NCBI RefSeq assembly: GCF_023016085.1
Contig: NZ_JALKBF010000001.1
Span: 1,364,001-1,428,000 of the forward strand
Reading direction: 5' to 3'
Length of the DNA: 64,000 nucleotides
Source of the DNA: Aliiroseovarius sp. F47248L
GTDB lineage: Bacteria; Pseudomonadota; Alphaproteobacteria; Rhodobacterales; Rhodobacteraceae
This document shows positions 55,842 through 64,000 of the stretch, one piece after another; the stretch's first letter is position 1; each line of letters begins with the position of its first letter. The notes below the pieces were generated by a model that saw only the letters and a program-made list of their open reading frames with translations, searched no databases and was not told the origin of the DNA. A program made the translations under genes and the position numbers.

Positions 55842-58487
55842 TTACCCTGCGATGGCAGCTTCCGCAGCAGCCACCGCCGCCTCGGCGCCCGAGATGTCCT
55901 GCCCGCCGCCTTGGGCCAATTCGGGACGACCACCGCCACCTTTACCGCCCACCGCGGGCACAGCCGCTTTCACCAGATCGACCGCCGACACACGGTCGGT
56001 CATGTCGGACGTCACAGCAGCAGCGACAGCAACCTTGCCTTCATTGTCCGAAATGATCAGAACAGCGCCCGATCCAAGCGCATCTTTCTGTTCATTCACA
56101 AGCGTTTGCAGGTCTTTCCCCGAAACCCCCGAAATGGTCATGGCAAGGAACTTAACGCCATTGATCTCTTTCGCTTCCGCCCCGGCGCCAGCGGCTTTTG
56201 CCAGTTCGCGTCTCAACGCAGAAATCTCATTGTTCAGCGCTTTGCGTTCGTCCAGCATCGCTTTGACGCGGCCCACAACCTCGTTTGGTTTTGCCTTCAA
56301 CATGCCTTGCAGTTCCGACGCCCGCGTGGCTTCTTCCTCAATATAGGCAACGGCGGCCTTGCCGGTCAGCGCCTCAATCCGGCGGATGCCAGCAGCGGTG
56401 GCGCCTTCCGATAGAATTACGCAGACACCGATATCACCGGTCTGCCGGACATGCGTGCCGCCGCAAAGCTCGATCGAATAGGTCTGCCCGTCCGTGCCTT
56501 TTCCGGTTGGTGAATGCCCCATCGAGACCACACGGACCTCGTCCCCGTATTTTTCTCCAAATAGCGCCTGCGCACCGATCTCACGCGCATCATCCGGCGT
56601 CATGATCCGGGTTTCTACCGGTGCGTTCTGTCGAATATATGCGTTCACCTCACGGGCGATGTTGCCCAACTCTTGCGGCGATACTGCTTTGTTGTGGCTG
56701 AAATCAAACCGCAGACGATCCGGCGCGTTCAGTGACCCGCGCTGCGCGACATGATCGCCCAACTCATTGCGCAACGCTTCGTGCAACAGGTGCGTGGCCG
56801 AATGGTTGGCCCGGATTGCCGTCCGGCGCAGGTGGTCAACCGCCAGTTCAGCGCCCTGCCCATTGGAGATTTCGCCTTCGTCAACTTTGGCGAAATGGAT
56901 GAACACATCCGCAACCTTCTTGGTTTCGGTGATGTGTGCCGACCCGGTATCAGTGCGGATCAGGCCCGTATCACCAACCTGCCCGCCCGCTTCTGCATAG
57001 AAAGGCGTCTGGTTCACGACGATCTGCACTTTATCTCCGGCTTTCGCCCGATCCGTTAGCGCGCCGTCAGCAACAATTGCCAGCACCTGCCCCTCGGCAT
57101 GTTCGGTGTCATAGCCCAGAAATTCAGTCACGCCGTGCTGCTCGGCCAGATCAAACCAGATGGTCGCATCCGCGGCCTCGCCTGATCCGGACCACGCGGC
57201 CCTTGCGCGCGCCTTCTGTTCCTCCATCGCCGCGTCAAATCCAGGCAGGTCCACACCGCGTTCTTTTTCGCGCAACGCATCCTGCGTCAGGTCCAGCGGG
57301 AACCCATAGGTGTCATAGAGTTTGAATGCCGTGTCACCCGGCAGGTCCGCCCCGTCAGGCAGGTTCGACACCTCGTCATCCAATAGTTTCAAGCCACGAT
57401 CGAGCGTCTTCTTGAACCGGGTTTCTTCGTTTAATAGCGTTTCTTCGATCATCGACTGGGCGCGTCCCAGTTCCGGATAGGCCTGCCCCATCTGCGCCAC
57501 CAACTCGGGCACCAGCCGGTGCATAACCGGATCTTGTGCGCCCAGAAGATGTGCATGACGCATCGCGCGGCGCATGATCCGACGCAGAACATAACCACGT
57601 CCTTCGTTTGACGGCATGACCCCGTCGGCCATCAGGAACGAGGTCGAACGCAAATGGTCGGCAATAACGCGGTGGTGTACGTTTTGGTCGCCATAAGGAT
57701 CGACATTGGTCACATGAGCCGATGCTTCGATCAGCGCCTTGAACAGGTCCGTGTCATAGTTGTCATGGCTGCCCTGCAACAGCGCGCCAATGCGCTCAAG
57801 CCCCATGCCGGTGTCGATGGACTGCATGTCCAGCGCCTTCATCGAACCGTCTTCAAACTGTTCGTTCTGCATGAAAACGACGTTCCAGATTTCGATGAAC
57901 CGATCGCCATCTTCCTCGGCCGATCCCGGAGGGCCACCCCATATATGGTCGCCGTGGTCATAGAAAATCTCGGTGCACGGCCCGCAGGGACCGGTCGGAC
58001 CCATTTGCCAGAAGTTGTCCGCTGTATCGATGCGGATGATCCGATCCTCGGGTACGCCAACCTTTTTCCAGATTTCAAACGCTTCATCGTCTGTGTGATA
58101 AATGGTCGTCAGCAACCGCTCTGGGTTGATACCAAATTCCTTGGTGATCAGGTTCCAAGCGAACGGAATCGCATCATCCTTGAAGTAGTCACCGAAGCTG
58201 AAATTCCCCAGCATCTCGAAAAATGTGTGGTGGCGGGCAGTGTATCCGACATTGTCCAGATCGTTGTGTTTACCGCCCGCGCGAACACATTTCTGCGCGG
58301 TTGTCGCACGGGTGTAGTCGCGCGTTTCGATCCCTGTAAAAAGGTTCTTGAACTGCACCATCCCCGAGTTGACGAACATAAGGGTCGGGTCGTTGCGTGG
58401 TACCAGTGGCGAGCTGTCCACAACCGTGTGCCCGTTATCCTCAAAATACTTCAAAAAAGTGGAGCGAATGTCGTTCAGGCTGGCCAT
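55842..58487 (-). CDS. alaS: Alanyl-tRNA synthetase
   Basis: An 881-residue class II synthetase. Motif regions are near the N-terminus ([15 protein letters not shown]), and the editing domain carries the HxxxH zinc motif ([12 protein letters not shown]) and CGGTHV. The C-Ala domain ends with a Gly-rich [16 protein letters not shown] region. The length is normal. It follows recA on the same strand but after a terminator. Confidence 0.99.
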   Translation of the reverse strand: MASLNDIRSTFLKYFEDNGHTVVDSSPLVPRNDPTLMFVNSGMVQFKNLFTGIETRDYTRATTAQKCVRAGGKHNDLDNVGYTARHHTFFEMLGNFSFGDYFKDDAIPFAWNLITKEFGINPERLLTTIYHTDDEAFEIWKKVGVPEDRIIRIDTADNFWQMGPTGPCGPCTEIFYDHGDHIWGGPPGSAEEDGDRFIEIWNVVFMQNEQFEDGSMKALDMQSIDTGMGLERIGALLQGSHDNYDTDLFKALIEASAHVTNVDPYGDQNVHHRVIADHLRSTSFLMADGVMPSNEGRGYVLRRIMRRAMRHAHLLGAQDPVMHRLVPELVAQMGQAYPELGRAQSMIEETLLNEETRFKKTLDRGLKLLDDEVSNLPDGADLPGDTAFKLYDTYGFPLDLTQDALREKERGVDLPGFDAAMEEQKARARAAWSGSGEAADATIWFDLAEQHGVTEFLGYDTEHAEGQVLAIVADGALTDRAKAGDKVQIVVNQTPFYAEAGGQVGDTGLIRTDTGSAHITETKKVADVFIHFAKVDEGEISNGQGAELAVDHLRRTAIRANHSATHLLHEALRNELGDHVAQRGSLNAPDRLRFDFSHNKAVSPQELGNIAREVNAYIRQNAPVETRIMTPDDAREIGAQALFGEKYGDEVRVVSMGHSPTGKGTDGQTYSIELCGGTHVRQTGDIGVCVILSEGATAAGIRRIEALTGKAAVAYIEEEATRASELQGMLKAKPNEVVGRVKAMLDERKALNNEISALRRELAKAAGAGAEAKEINGVKFLAMTISGVSGKDLQTLVNEQKDALGSGAVLIISDNEGKVAVAAAVTSDMTDRVSAVDLVKAAVPAVGGKGGGGRPELAQGGGQDISGAEAAVAAAEAAIAG

Positions 58488-58570
58488 ATTATCTTATCTC
58501 TGAATGGGCGTTGTCTTTCGTTTACCTTTGCCAGCCCCCCCTGTCCACAGCCACTAACGCCCAAAAAGAA

Positions 58571-58593
58571 AAGGCCGGGGTTTGCCCGGCCTT
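58571..58593 (-). terminator. Intrinsic terminator after recA
   Basis: The stem AAGGCCGGG/CCCGGCCTT (58571-58579 with 58585-58593) is followed on the minus strand by a T-rich stretch. It separates recA from alaS. Confidence 0.85.
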
Positions 58594-58614
58594 CGCAACG
58601 CTATTCAGACGCGG

Positions 58615-59691
58615 CTACGCTTCCAGTAGCCCATCATCGTCGTCATCCTTTTCGGCTTCCGGCATATCGAAATCCAGCCCATGGGCAGCGCGGATTTTGT
58701 CTTCGATCTCGAGCGCGGTGCGGGTGTTTTCGCGCAGATAGGTCTTGGCGTTTTCGCGCCCCTGCCCGATCCGTTCGTCACCATAGCTGAACCAGGCACC
58801 GGATTTCTCGACCACGCCGGCTTTTACGCCAAGATCCAGAAGTTCACCCATCTTCGAGATGCCTTCACCATACATGATGTCGAATTCAACCTGTTTGAAC
58901 GGTGGGGCCACCTTGTTCTTGACGACCTTGACGCGGGTCGCGTTCCCTACCACTTCATCCCGATCCTTAATCGCGCCAATCCGGCGGATATCTAAGCGCA
59001 CCGAGCTATAGAATTTCAGCGCGTTGCCACCTGATGTGGTTTCCGGGCTACCAAACATGACGCCGATTTTCATCCGGATCTGGTTGATAAAGATCACAGT
59101 ACATTTCGAACGCGAGATTGAACCAGTCAGTTTGCGCATTGCCTGGCTCATCAATCGCGCCTGAACACCAACATTGCTGTCGCCCATATCGCCTTCCAAT
59201 TCAGACCGTGGGGTCAGAGCGGCAACCGAATCAACGACCACCATGCTGACCGCGCCCGACCGCACAAGTGTGTCGACAATCTCAAGCGCCTGCTCGCCCG
59301 TATCGGGTTGGCTGATCAACAGCTCGTCCAGGTCAACGCCAAGTTTCTTGGCATATTGGGGATCAAGCGCGTGTTCAGCATCCACAAAAGCGCAAACGCC
59401 ACCTTTTTTCTGTTCCTCGGCAACACAGTGAAGTGTCAACGTGGTCTTGCCCGAGCTTTCCGGTCCGTAAATTTCAACAATGCGACCTTTTGGCAGGCCG
59501 CCAATTCCCAGTGCAATATCCAGACCAAGGGATCCGGTTGAGGTTGAAGCGATCTCGGCGACGGGATTGTCAGCCCCAAGCTTCATGATCGACCCTTTGC
59601 CAAACTGTCGTTCAATCTGCGCTAATGCACTGTCGAGCGCCTTCTGTTTGTCACCTTCACGTTTCATGTCAAAGATATCCGCCGTTGCCAT
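58615..59691 (-). CDS. recA: Recombinase A
   Basis: A 358-residue RecA. Walker A is [10 protein letters not shown], loop L1 and L2 are intact ([33 protein letters not shown]), and the C-terminus is acidic ([10 protein letters not shown]). It carries out strand exchange and stimulates LexA self-cleavage. An SOS box lies between its promoter and start. Confidence 0.99.
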   Translation of the reverse strand: MATADIFDMKREGDKQKALDSALAQIERQFGKGSIMKLGADNPVAEIASTSTGSLGLDIALGIGGLPKGRIVEIYGPESSGKTTLTLHCVAEEQKKGGVCAFVDAEHALDPQYAKKLGVDLDELLISQPDTGEQALEIVDTLVRSGAVSMVVVDSVAALTPRSELEGDMGDSNVGVQARLMSQAMRKLTGSISRSKCTVIFINQIRMKIGVMFGSPETTSGGNALKFYSSVRLDIRRIGAIKDRDEVVGNATRVKVVKNKVAPPFKQVEFDIMYGEGISKMGELLDLGVKAGVVEKSGAWFSYGDERIGQGRENAKTYLRENTRTALEIEDKIRAAHGLDFDMPEAEKDDDDDGLLEA

Positions 59692-59742
59692 TTGTTATCA
59701 TCCCTTATTTCACACCCGCGAACGGGCGGCAATCACGCTCAT

Positions 59743-59757
59743 GTTCTGCTCTTGTTC
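59743..59757. promoter_or_regulatory. SOS box (LexA site) of recA
   Basis: GTTC-TGCTCTT-GTTC is an exact match to the alphaproteobacterial LexA direct repeat GTTC-N7-GTTC. It lies 52 bases upstream of the recA start, just downstream of the predicted -10, so bound LexA would block transcription. Confidence 0.85.
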
Positions 59758-59766
59758 TCATATTTC

Positions 59767-59795
59767 GTTATGAGCACATAATAAGAACATTTCAA
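59767..59795 (-). promoter_or_regulatory. Putative recA promoter
   Basis: On the minus strand TTGAAA (59790-59795) and CATAAC (59767-59772) have 17-base spacing. Transcription would start near 59760, at the edge of the SOS box. Confidence 0.55.
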
Positions 59796-59897
59796 GCTAT
59801 GTTTTCATTAGTAGTTTTGTCTAGGAATGGTAAGTAAAGGGTTAACGACCGTATTTGAGGTGCAGATATGCTTGAAATCATTGCTGCTTTCTTAAAG

Positions 59898-62417
59898 TCA
59901 ATGCAGTTGCCTCTGCACCGTCGCGGTCAGATCGGTCAGCGAGAACGGTTTAGGCAGGAATACGGAATTGGGAATGCGCGATTGATGTTCTGACACCGAA
60001 TCCTCTGCATAGCCTGATACGAATACAACCTTAACACCCGGTCTATCTTCAAGCGCCTTGGCCACCCAGGTTGGCCCATCCATACCAGGCATGATGACAT
60101 CGGTGACAAACACATCAATCGACAAGGTCGTGTCTTCCAGCGTTTTCAAGGCTTCTTCGGCATTTTCTGCCTCCAGAACCGTGAAACCGCGCATCCTTAA
60201 AGCGCGCGACGCAAAAGCGCGCACCGGTGCTTCGTCTTCTACCAGCAAGACAATACTGTCATTGCCAACTTCAAAATCATGGGTGGGTTTGGGAAGGGGA
60301 GCAGAAATAGATGTTAAAGGTGGTTTCCCTGCTGAAGCTGAGACTCCGTCTTGAATACCGGACGGTTGATCTGGACCGTTTACACACGCGGTCGAACCAT
60401 CCAGAACAATCTGATCCTTGACCGTAAGCGCATCCAGGGTGGTCTGAATCGGATCGTCAATATTGTCCTTAACGTCGTCGATGCGATCGACAGACTCTTC
60501 TTCGCCCGGCAGGTCCTGCTCATCAGAATCCTGACACACCGGGAAATAGAGCGAGAAAGTCGACCCAGCGCCAGGGATCGAATCAACAAAGATAAATCCA
60601 CCCATTTGTTTGACGATGCCATAGGCCATCGACAAGCCAAGTCCCGTGCCTTTTCCCGCCCCTTTAGTGGTGAAAAAAGGCTCGAATATCTTACTGAGTT
60701 TATCAGCAGGAATACCGGTGCCCTGATCAATCACACGGATTGTTACATATTCGCCCGCAGGCACAGTTGCCCGGTCGCGATGCAAAGCTTGTTCGACAGT
60801 GACATTGCGGGTTTCGACGCGGATTTCGCCCCCCCCCTCCTGCATCGCATCGCGAGCATTGACCACAAGGTTCATGATCACCTGATCCAACTGGCGGCGG
60901 TCAGCGCGGATCGGCATCAGATCAAGGTCGTGATCCAAATCCAGCGATAACTTTTCGCCGACCAACCGGTTGAGCAGATGCATCAAATCCGAAAGCGAGT
61001 CCGTCAGAGCCAGTTTTTCAGGACAGAGTGTTTGCTTGCGCGAAAAGGCAAGCAGCTGCCGAACCAGGGCGGCGGCGCGATTGGCGTTCTGATGGATTTG
61101 CGACAGGTCCGAATATTCGGTGTCGTTTTCATCACGACCCAGCAAAAGAAGATCACAATGGCCGGAAATGGCTGTCAGCAAATTGTTGAAATCATGTGCC
61201 ACACCGCCAGCCAGCTGTCCGATGGCCTCCATTTTCTGGCTTTGAACAAACTGTGCCTCAAGCGTCTTCAACTCGGTTGCGTCCTGCAACACGGCGACCA
61301 GCGCGCGACCGGCCTCATCTGCAACCTGCCCCAGTGAGATCTGCAAAAATACGTCCTTGTCAGGCTTTACGGCGCGTACGACCTCGGCGCGCCCGAGATG
61401 CCGCCCAGCATGGGCTTCGCGCAACCATTCGGAAACCGGGCGCCCCAAACCCACTACTTGCTCAGAAAGCTGCGTACCAATGGCGTTTTCATCCCCCAAA
61501 AGACCCCGCGCCCGGCGATTGGCCATTATGATCGAACCCGAAGCATCCAACTTGATCAACGGAACCGGCAAACGTTCAATAAAGGCCCATTCTTCATTGG
61601 TGATCGCGGGACCAGCCGGGGGTGGAAGAAGATAAATCTCCCGCCGTCCAGCACTGATCTCTAGCTCGAAAACAAAGGCAGGAACGAGTCCGTTCTTGGC
61701 CGAGACCTGAACCACCGCGCCTGGTTGCACCGGAAGGTCTGTAAACACGCGGTCCAGTGTGGTTTCGCGCCCACCCAAAAAACGGCGGGCGGATTCGTTC
61801 ATGAACAGAATGGTCCCGGATTTCGACACGATCATCATGGGAAGGCTGATGTGTTCGCCGGTTCGCCCCCCCTGACCGCGTTCACCAAATTCTTCCAACC
61901 GCCACAAGTAACCGCCTCCGGCAACCGTATGCACCGACAACCGAACATGTCCGCGCCGCAAGACAACGTCTTCGCTGGCCGAGCCCTTGGCCTGTGCTTT
62001 ATTTTGAAGTCGAAACAGAACAGAAGAAGGGGCTGCAAACATGTCCTTCACGGCACCGGCCAGGGTTGACTCAATCTGATCTCCGTATGCCGAGGTCGCA
62101 GTATTGTTCTGATAGCGGATCATTCCATCTGCATCCGTCGCGAATATGGCCGCGCCATCGTAGTCGGAAAACCGTTGAACCAATCGAAACATCGACTTTT
62201 GCTGGCGCTGATGAACTGCGGTTAACGCTGTTACGGTCATTGCCAGAGACAGAAAGGTCAGCCCGATCAGCAACAAGGTCAGCCCCACGGCAGGGATGCC
62301 AACAAACCACGCTGCGCCGACAGAAAGCACCGCAAGCGACAACAGGTACCCGACCCGCGGCGACATGCGCAGCGCAATTTCGGTCAATGGATTGATTGGC
62401 AAGTCAGCGTGCGACAC
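59898..62417 (-). CDS. cckA: Cell-cycle hybrid histidine kinase CckA
   Basis: An 839-residue hybrid kinase. Two N-terminal transmembrane helices (~23-66) are followed by PAS-like regions (~80-385), His408 in VAHDFNNLLTAISGH, the ATPase domain, and a receiver domain with Asp773 (VFVTDVIMPG). A linker of about 93 residues rich in Asp and Glu separates ATPase and receiver, longer than I expect for the family. CckA phosphorylates ChpT, which feeds CtrA. The start is GTG 62417 after AAGGGGATCTCT. A CtrA-type box lies upstream. Confidence 0.94.
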   Translation of the reverse strand: MSHADLPINPLTEIALRMSPRVGYLLSLAVLSVGAAWFVGIPAVGLTLLLIGLTFLSLAMTVTALTAVHQRQQKSMFRLVQRFSDYDGAAIFATDADGMIRYQNNTATSAYGDQIESTLAGAVKDMFAAPSSVLFRLQNKAQAKGSASEDVVLRRGHVRLSVHTVAGGGYLWRLEEFGERGQGGRTGEHISLPMMIVSKSGTILFMNESARRFLGGRETTLDRVFTDLPVQPGAVVQVSAKNGLVPAFVFELEISAGRREIYLLPPPAGPAITNEEWAFIERLPVPLIKLDASGSIIMANRRARGLLGDENAIGTQLSEQVVGLGRPVSEWLREAHAGRHLGRAEVVRAVKPDKDVFLQISLGQVADEAGRALVAVLQDATELKTLEAQFVQSQKMEAIGQLAGGVAHDFNNLLTAISGHCDLLLLGRDENDTEYSDLSQIHQNANRAAALVRQLLAFSRKQTLCPEKLALTDSLSDLMHLLNRLVGEKLSLDLDHDLDLMPIRADRRQLDQVIMNLVVNARDAMQEGGGEIRVETRNVTVEQALHRDRATVPAGEYVTIRVIDQGTGIPADKLSKIFEPFFTTKGAGKGTGLGLSMAYGIVKQMGGFIFVDSIPGAGSTFSLYFPVCQDSDEQDLPGEEESVDRIDDVKDNIDDPIQTTLDALTVKDQIVLDGSTACVNGPDQPSGIQDGVSASAGKPPLTSISAPLPKPTHDFEVGNDSIVLLVEDEAPVRAFASRALRMRGFTVLEAENAEEALKTLEDTTLSIDVFVTDVIMPGMDGPTWVAKALEDRPGVKVVFVSGYAEDSVSEHQSRIPNSVFLPKPFSLTDLTATVQRQLH

Positions 62418-62466
62418 AGAGATCCCCTTTTACAGAATCGGCCCCACGGTTATTGCCCGCGGTCAG

Positions 62467-62481
62467 TTAAGCGCCGATTAA
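62467..62481. promoter_or_regulatory. CtrA-type binding site upstream of cckA
   Basis: TTAA-GCGCCGA-TTAA matches the CtrA consensus TTAA-N7-TTAA exactly. It lies 50 bases upstream of the cckA start codon, in the promoter region, which suggests that CtrA feeds back on its own kinase gene. Confidence 0.55.
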
Positions 62482-62522
62482 TGAGATCAAAGTTAACAAC
62501 CTTAGATTGTCTTTGCCAAGCA

Positions 62523-63683
62523 TTACATTCGCTTTAGTCGCGCGACATAGAACCCATCGCCCCCATCAAGTGGTGTAAAACGACGTTCAAGGTCGACATC
62601 AAAGCCCGAATGATCTTCCATGAACTGGTCCACCTGCGCACGGTTCTCAGACTCCAGAACCGAACAAGTGGCATAAGCAATCGCACCATCAGCCGCCGTT
62701 TTGGCAGGAAGCTGATATAAAATTGATTTTTGGATGCCCAGAAGCGCTGCGAACCGATCCGGCGTCATCAGCCATTTACCCTGCGGCGTTCGGCGCCAAG
62801 AACCACTGCCAGAACAAGGCGCGTCTGCAAACACAAGATCGAACGTCCCGAAGCGGGCCAATGCATCCGGTGTTGCGACCTGAATTTTACATCCAGCCCG
62901 CTCGGCGCGGCTCGGAATATCCTTCATCCGCGCCGGAGAAATGTCGTGCGCCACGACATCGGCGCCAAAAGCGGCCAGCGCCAGCGCCTTACCACCACCT
63001 CCCGCGCAGAAATCCAGAACACGCATGCCCGGTACAATCCGTAACGCCTCAACCACCGCCTGGGAAGCCGCATCCTGAAGCTCTACCATCCCATCAAGAA
63101 AAGCGCGTGATGCATTGATCTTGCGTGGATTTTCCAAGACTTCCAACGCCGTTGAAGCAAGTGGATGCGCACGCGTTACGATCCCGTCCTCGGCAAGTTG
63201 GATTTGTACTTCTTCCTTAGAGGTACGCACATTGTTGACCCGCAAGAAGACAGGCGCGCGATGACGCAATGCCTCCAACACGTCATCAGACTGCCCGCCC
63301 AGGCTTTCATCGAACTGCGGCAATAGCCAAGCGGGACAATCAAGGCGCGTAGCGCGAGAAAGGTCGCCAACGGGCTGCCGTTCCTGATCAGTTAAAGCTT
63401 CAGGTGCGTGACCTTCCCCAGTGAATAGGGTGTCGGGGTCGTTCCCTTGACCGCGCAAAAGGCCGATCATGATCGCGCGACCCGTCATCCCGCCACCGAT
63501 TTCAGCGGATGATTGCAGCCGCCGAAGCGCATCAAACACGTGATCACGGATGGCAGCACGGTCTTTTGACCCGGCAAAACGATGCTTGCGCGCCCATCCG
63601 GTCAGCGCCTGTTCGGCTGGGGTGCCAGCAAGATAGTCGTCAAGAATTTCGATGGCCGCAGCGACGCGGGCGCCGGGCGTCAC
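62523..63683 (-). CDS. RsmB/NOP-type RNA cytosine methyltransferase
   Basis: A 386-residue SAM-dependent enzyme that methylates C5 of cytosine in rRNA. An N-terminal NusB-like helical part precedes the Rossmann domain with the SAM motif VLDFCAGGGGKALALAA. Catalytic cysteines lie in FADAPCSGSGSW and AYATCSVLESEN. It is one of several RsmB homologues in alphaproteobacteria, so the exact site is not known. It lies 48 bases after guaB on the same strand. Confidence 0.93.
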   Translation of the reverse strand: MTPGARVAAAIEILDDYLAGTPAEQALTGWARKHRFAGSKDRAAIRDHVFDALRRLQSSAEIGGGMTGRAIMIGLLRGQGNDPDTLFTGEGHAPEALTDQERQPVGDLSRATRLDCPAWLLPQFDESLGGQSDDVLEALRHRAPVFLRVNNVRTSKEEVQIQLAEDGIVTRAHPLASTALEVLENPRKINASRAFLDGMVELQDAASQAVVEALRIVPGMRVLDFCAGGGGKALALAAFGADVVAHDISPARMKDIPSRAERAGCKIQVATPDALARFGTFDLVFADAPCSGSGSWRRTPQGKWLMTPDRFAALLGIQKSILYQLPAKTAADGAIAYATCSVLESENRAQVDQFMEDHSGFDVDLERRFTPLDGGDGFYVARLKRM

Positions 63684-63731
63684 AGCCTTGCTCCGGACAC
63701 ATTAATATAACTGCGCAACCACATGATATCC

Positions 63732-64000
<269 letters not shown>

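Noticed and set aside
57654..58790. A 378-codon plus-strand frame antisense to alaS and recA
   Set aside because: It spans two certain minus-strand genes and a terminator; composition is that of complement sequence.

Overview
The window is a chromosomal segment of an alphaproteobacterium, almost certainly a marine Rhodobacterales (Roseobacter-type) organism. The evidence is the gene order dusB-ntrB-ntrC-ntrY-ntrX-trkA-trkH-hfq-hflX, an NtrC that lacks the sigma54-contact motif as in Rhodobacter, a GTTC-N7-GTTC SOS box before recA, a TTAA-N7-TTAA CtrA-type box before cckA, and fused ispDF. Nearly all the DNA is ordinary, densely coding chromosome. I see no prophage, insertion sequence or CRISPR array.

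Layout. 1-8.7 kb is an accessory-like stretch: a partial short-chain dehydrogenase, a candidate small RNA, a YejA-type peptide-binding protein, an orphan Acr3 arsenite pump, an AT-rich islet with a membrane-anchored protein carrying a HEPN-like motif, a cupin/XRE regulator divergent from an acyl-CoA ligase, a FrnE/DsbA-like protein and a Bcr/CflA-type exporter. 8.7-18.2 kb holds mfd, a small membrane protein, hemB, a SYLF lipoprotein, a beta-hydroxyacid dehydrogenase and a penicillin acylase. 18.2-30.2 kb is the nitrogen-regulation/potassium/Hfq cluster, all on the minus strand with many overlapping start and stop codons. 30.4-39.2 kb holds ispDF-pgpA-cinA, amt, an MmgE/PrpD protein, a CNNM/CorC-type protein, two related small secreted proteins and a HerA-like ATPase.

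39.2-45.7 kb is envelope biology: a gene-free 550-base region with two candidate small RNAs (one with an anti-Shine-Dalgarno loop), an IalB-family protein, the lpxD-ACP-ketosynthase group, and an L,D-transpeptidase divergent from a Tat-exported DUF882 peptidase. 45.8-48.1 kb encodes an octaheme cytochrome c with a membrane cytochrome b, probably a quinol-linked periplasmic reductase. 48.3-53.5 kb holds a glutamine amidotransferase, a frameshifted MNT nucleotidyltransferase remnant beside tRNA-Arg(CCG), rplM-rpsI, a TehA/SLAC1-type channel, a thioesterase, an enoyl-CoA hydratase and an SMR exporter. 53.5-64 kb holds typA, a DUF1330 gene, alaS, recA, cckA, an RsmB-like methyltransferase and the end of guaB.

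The most rewarding observations are regulatory. NtrC lacks both GAFTGA and the Walker B glutamate, and NtrX also lacks GAFTGA. cckA, whose kinase feeds CtrA, has its own CtrA-type box. Three intergenic small RNA candidates have clear terminators. hflX appears to start at a CTG overlapping the hfq stop. No wholly new multi-gene system is evident. The HEPN-like membrane protein and the sRNA pair at 39.3-39.6 kb are the best candidates for undescribed biology.
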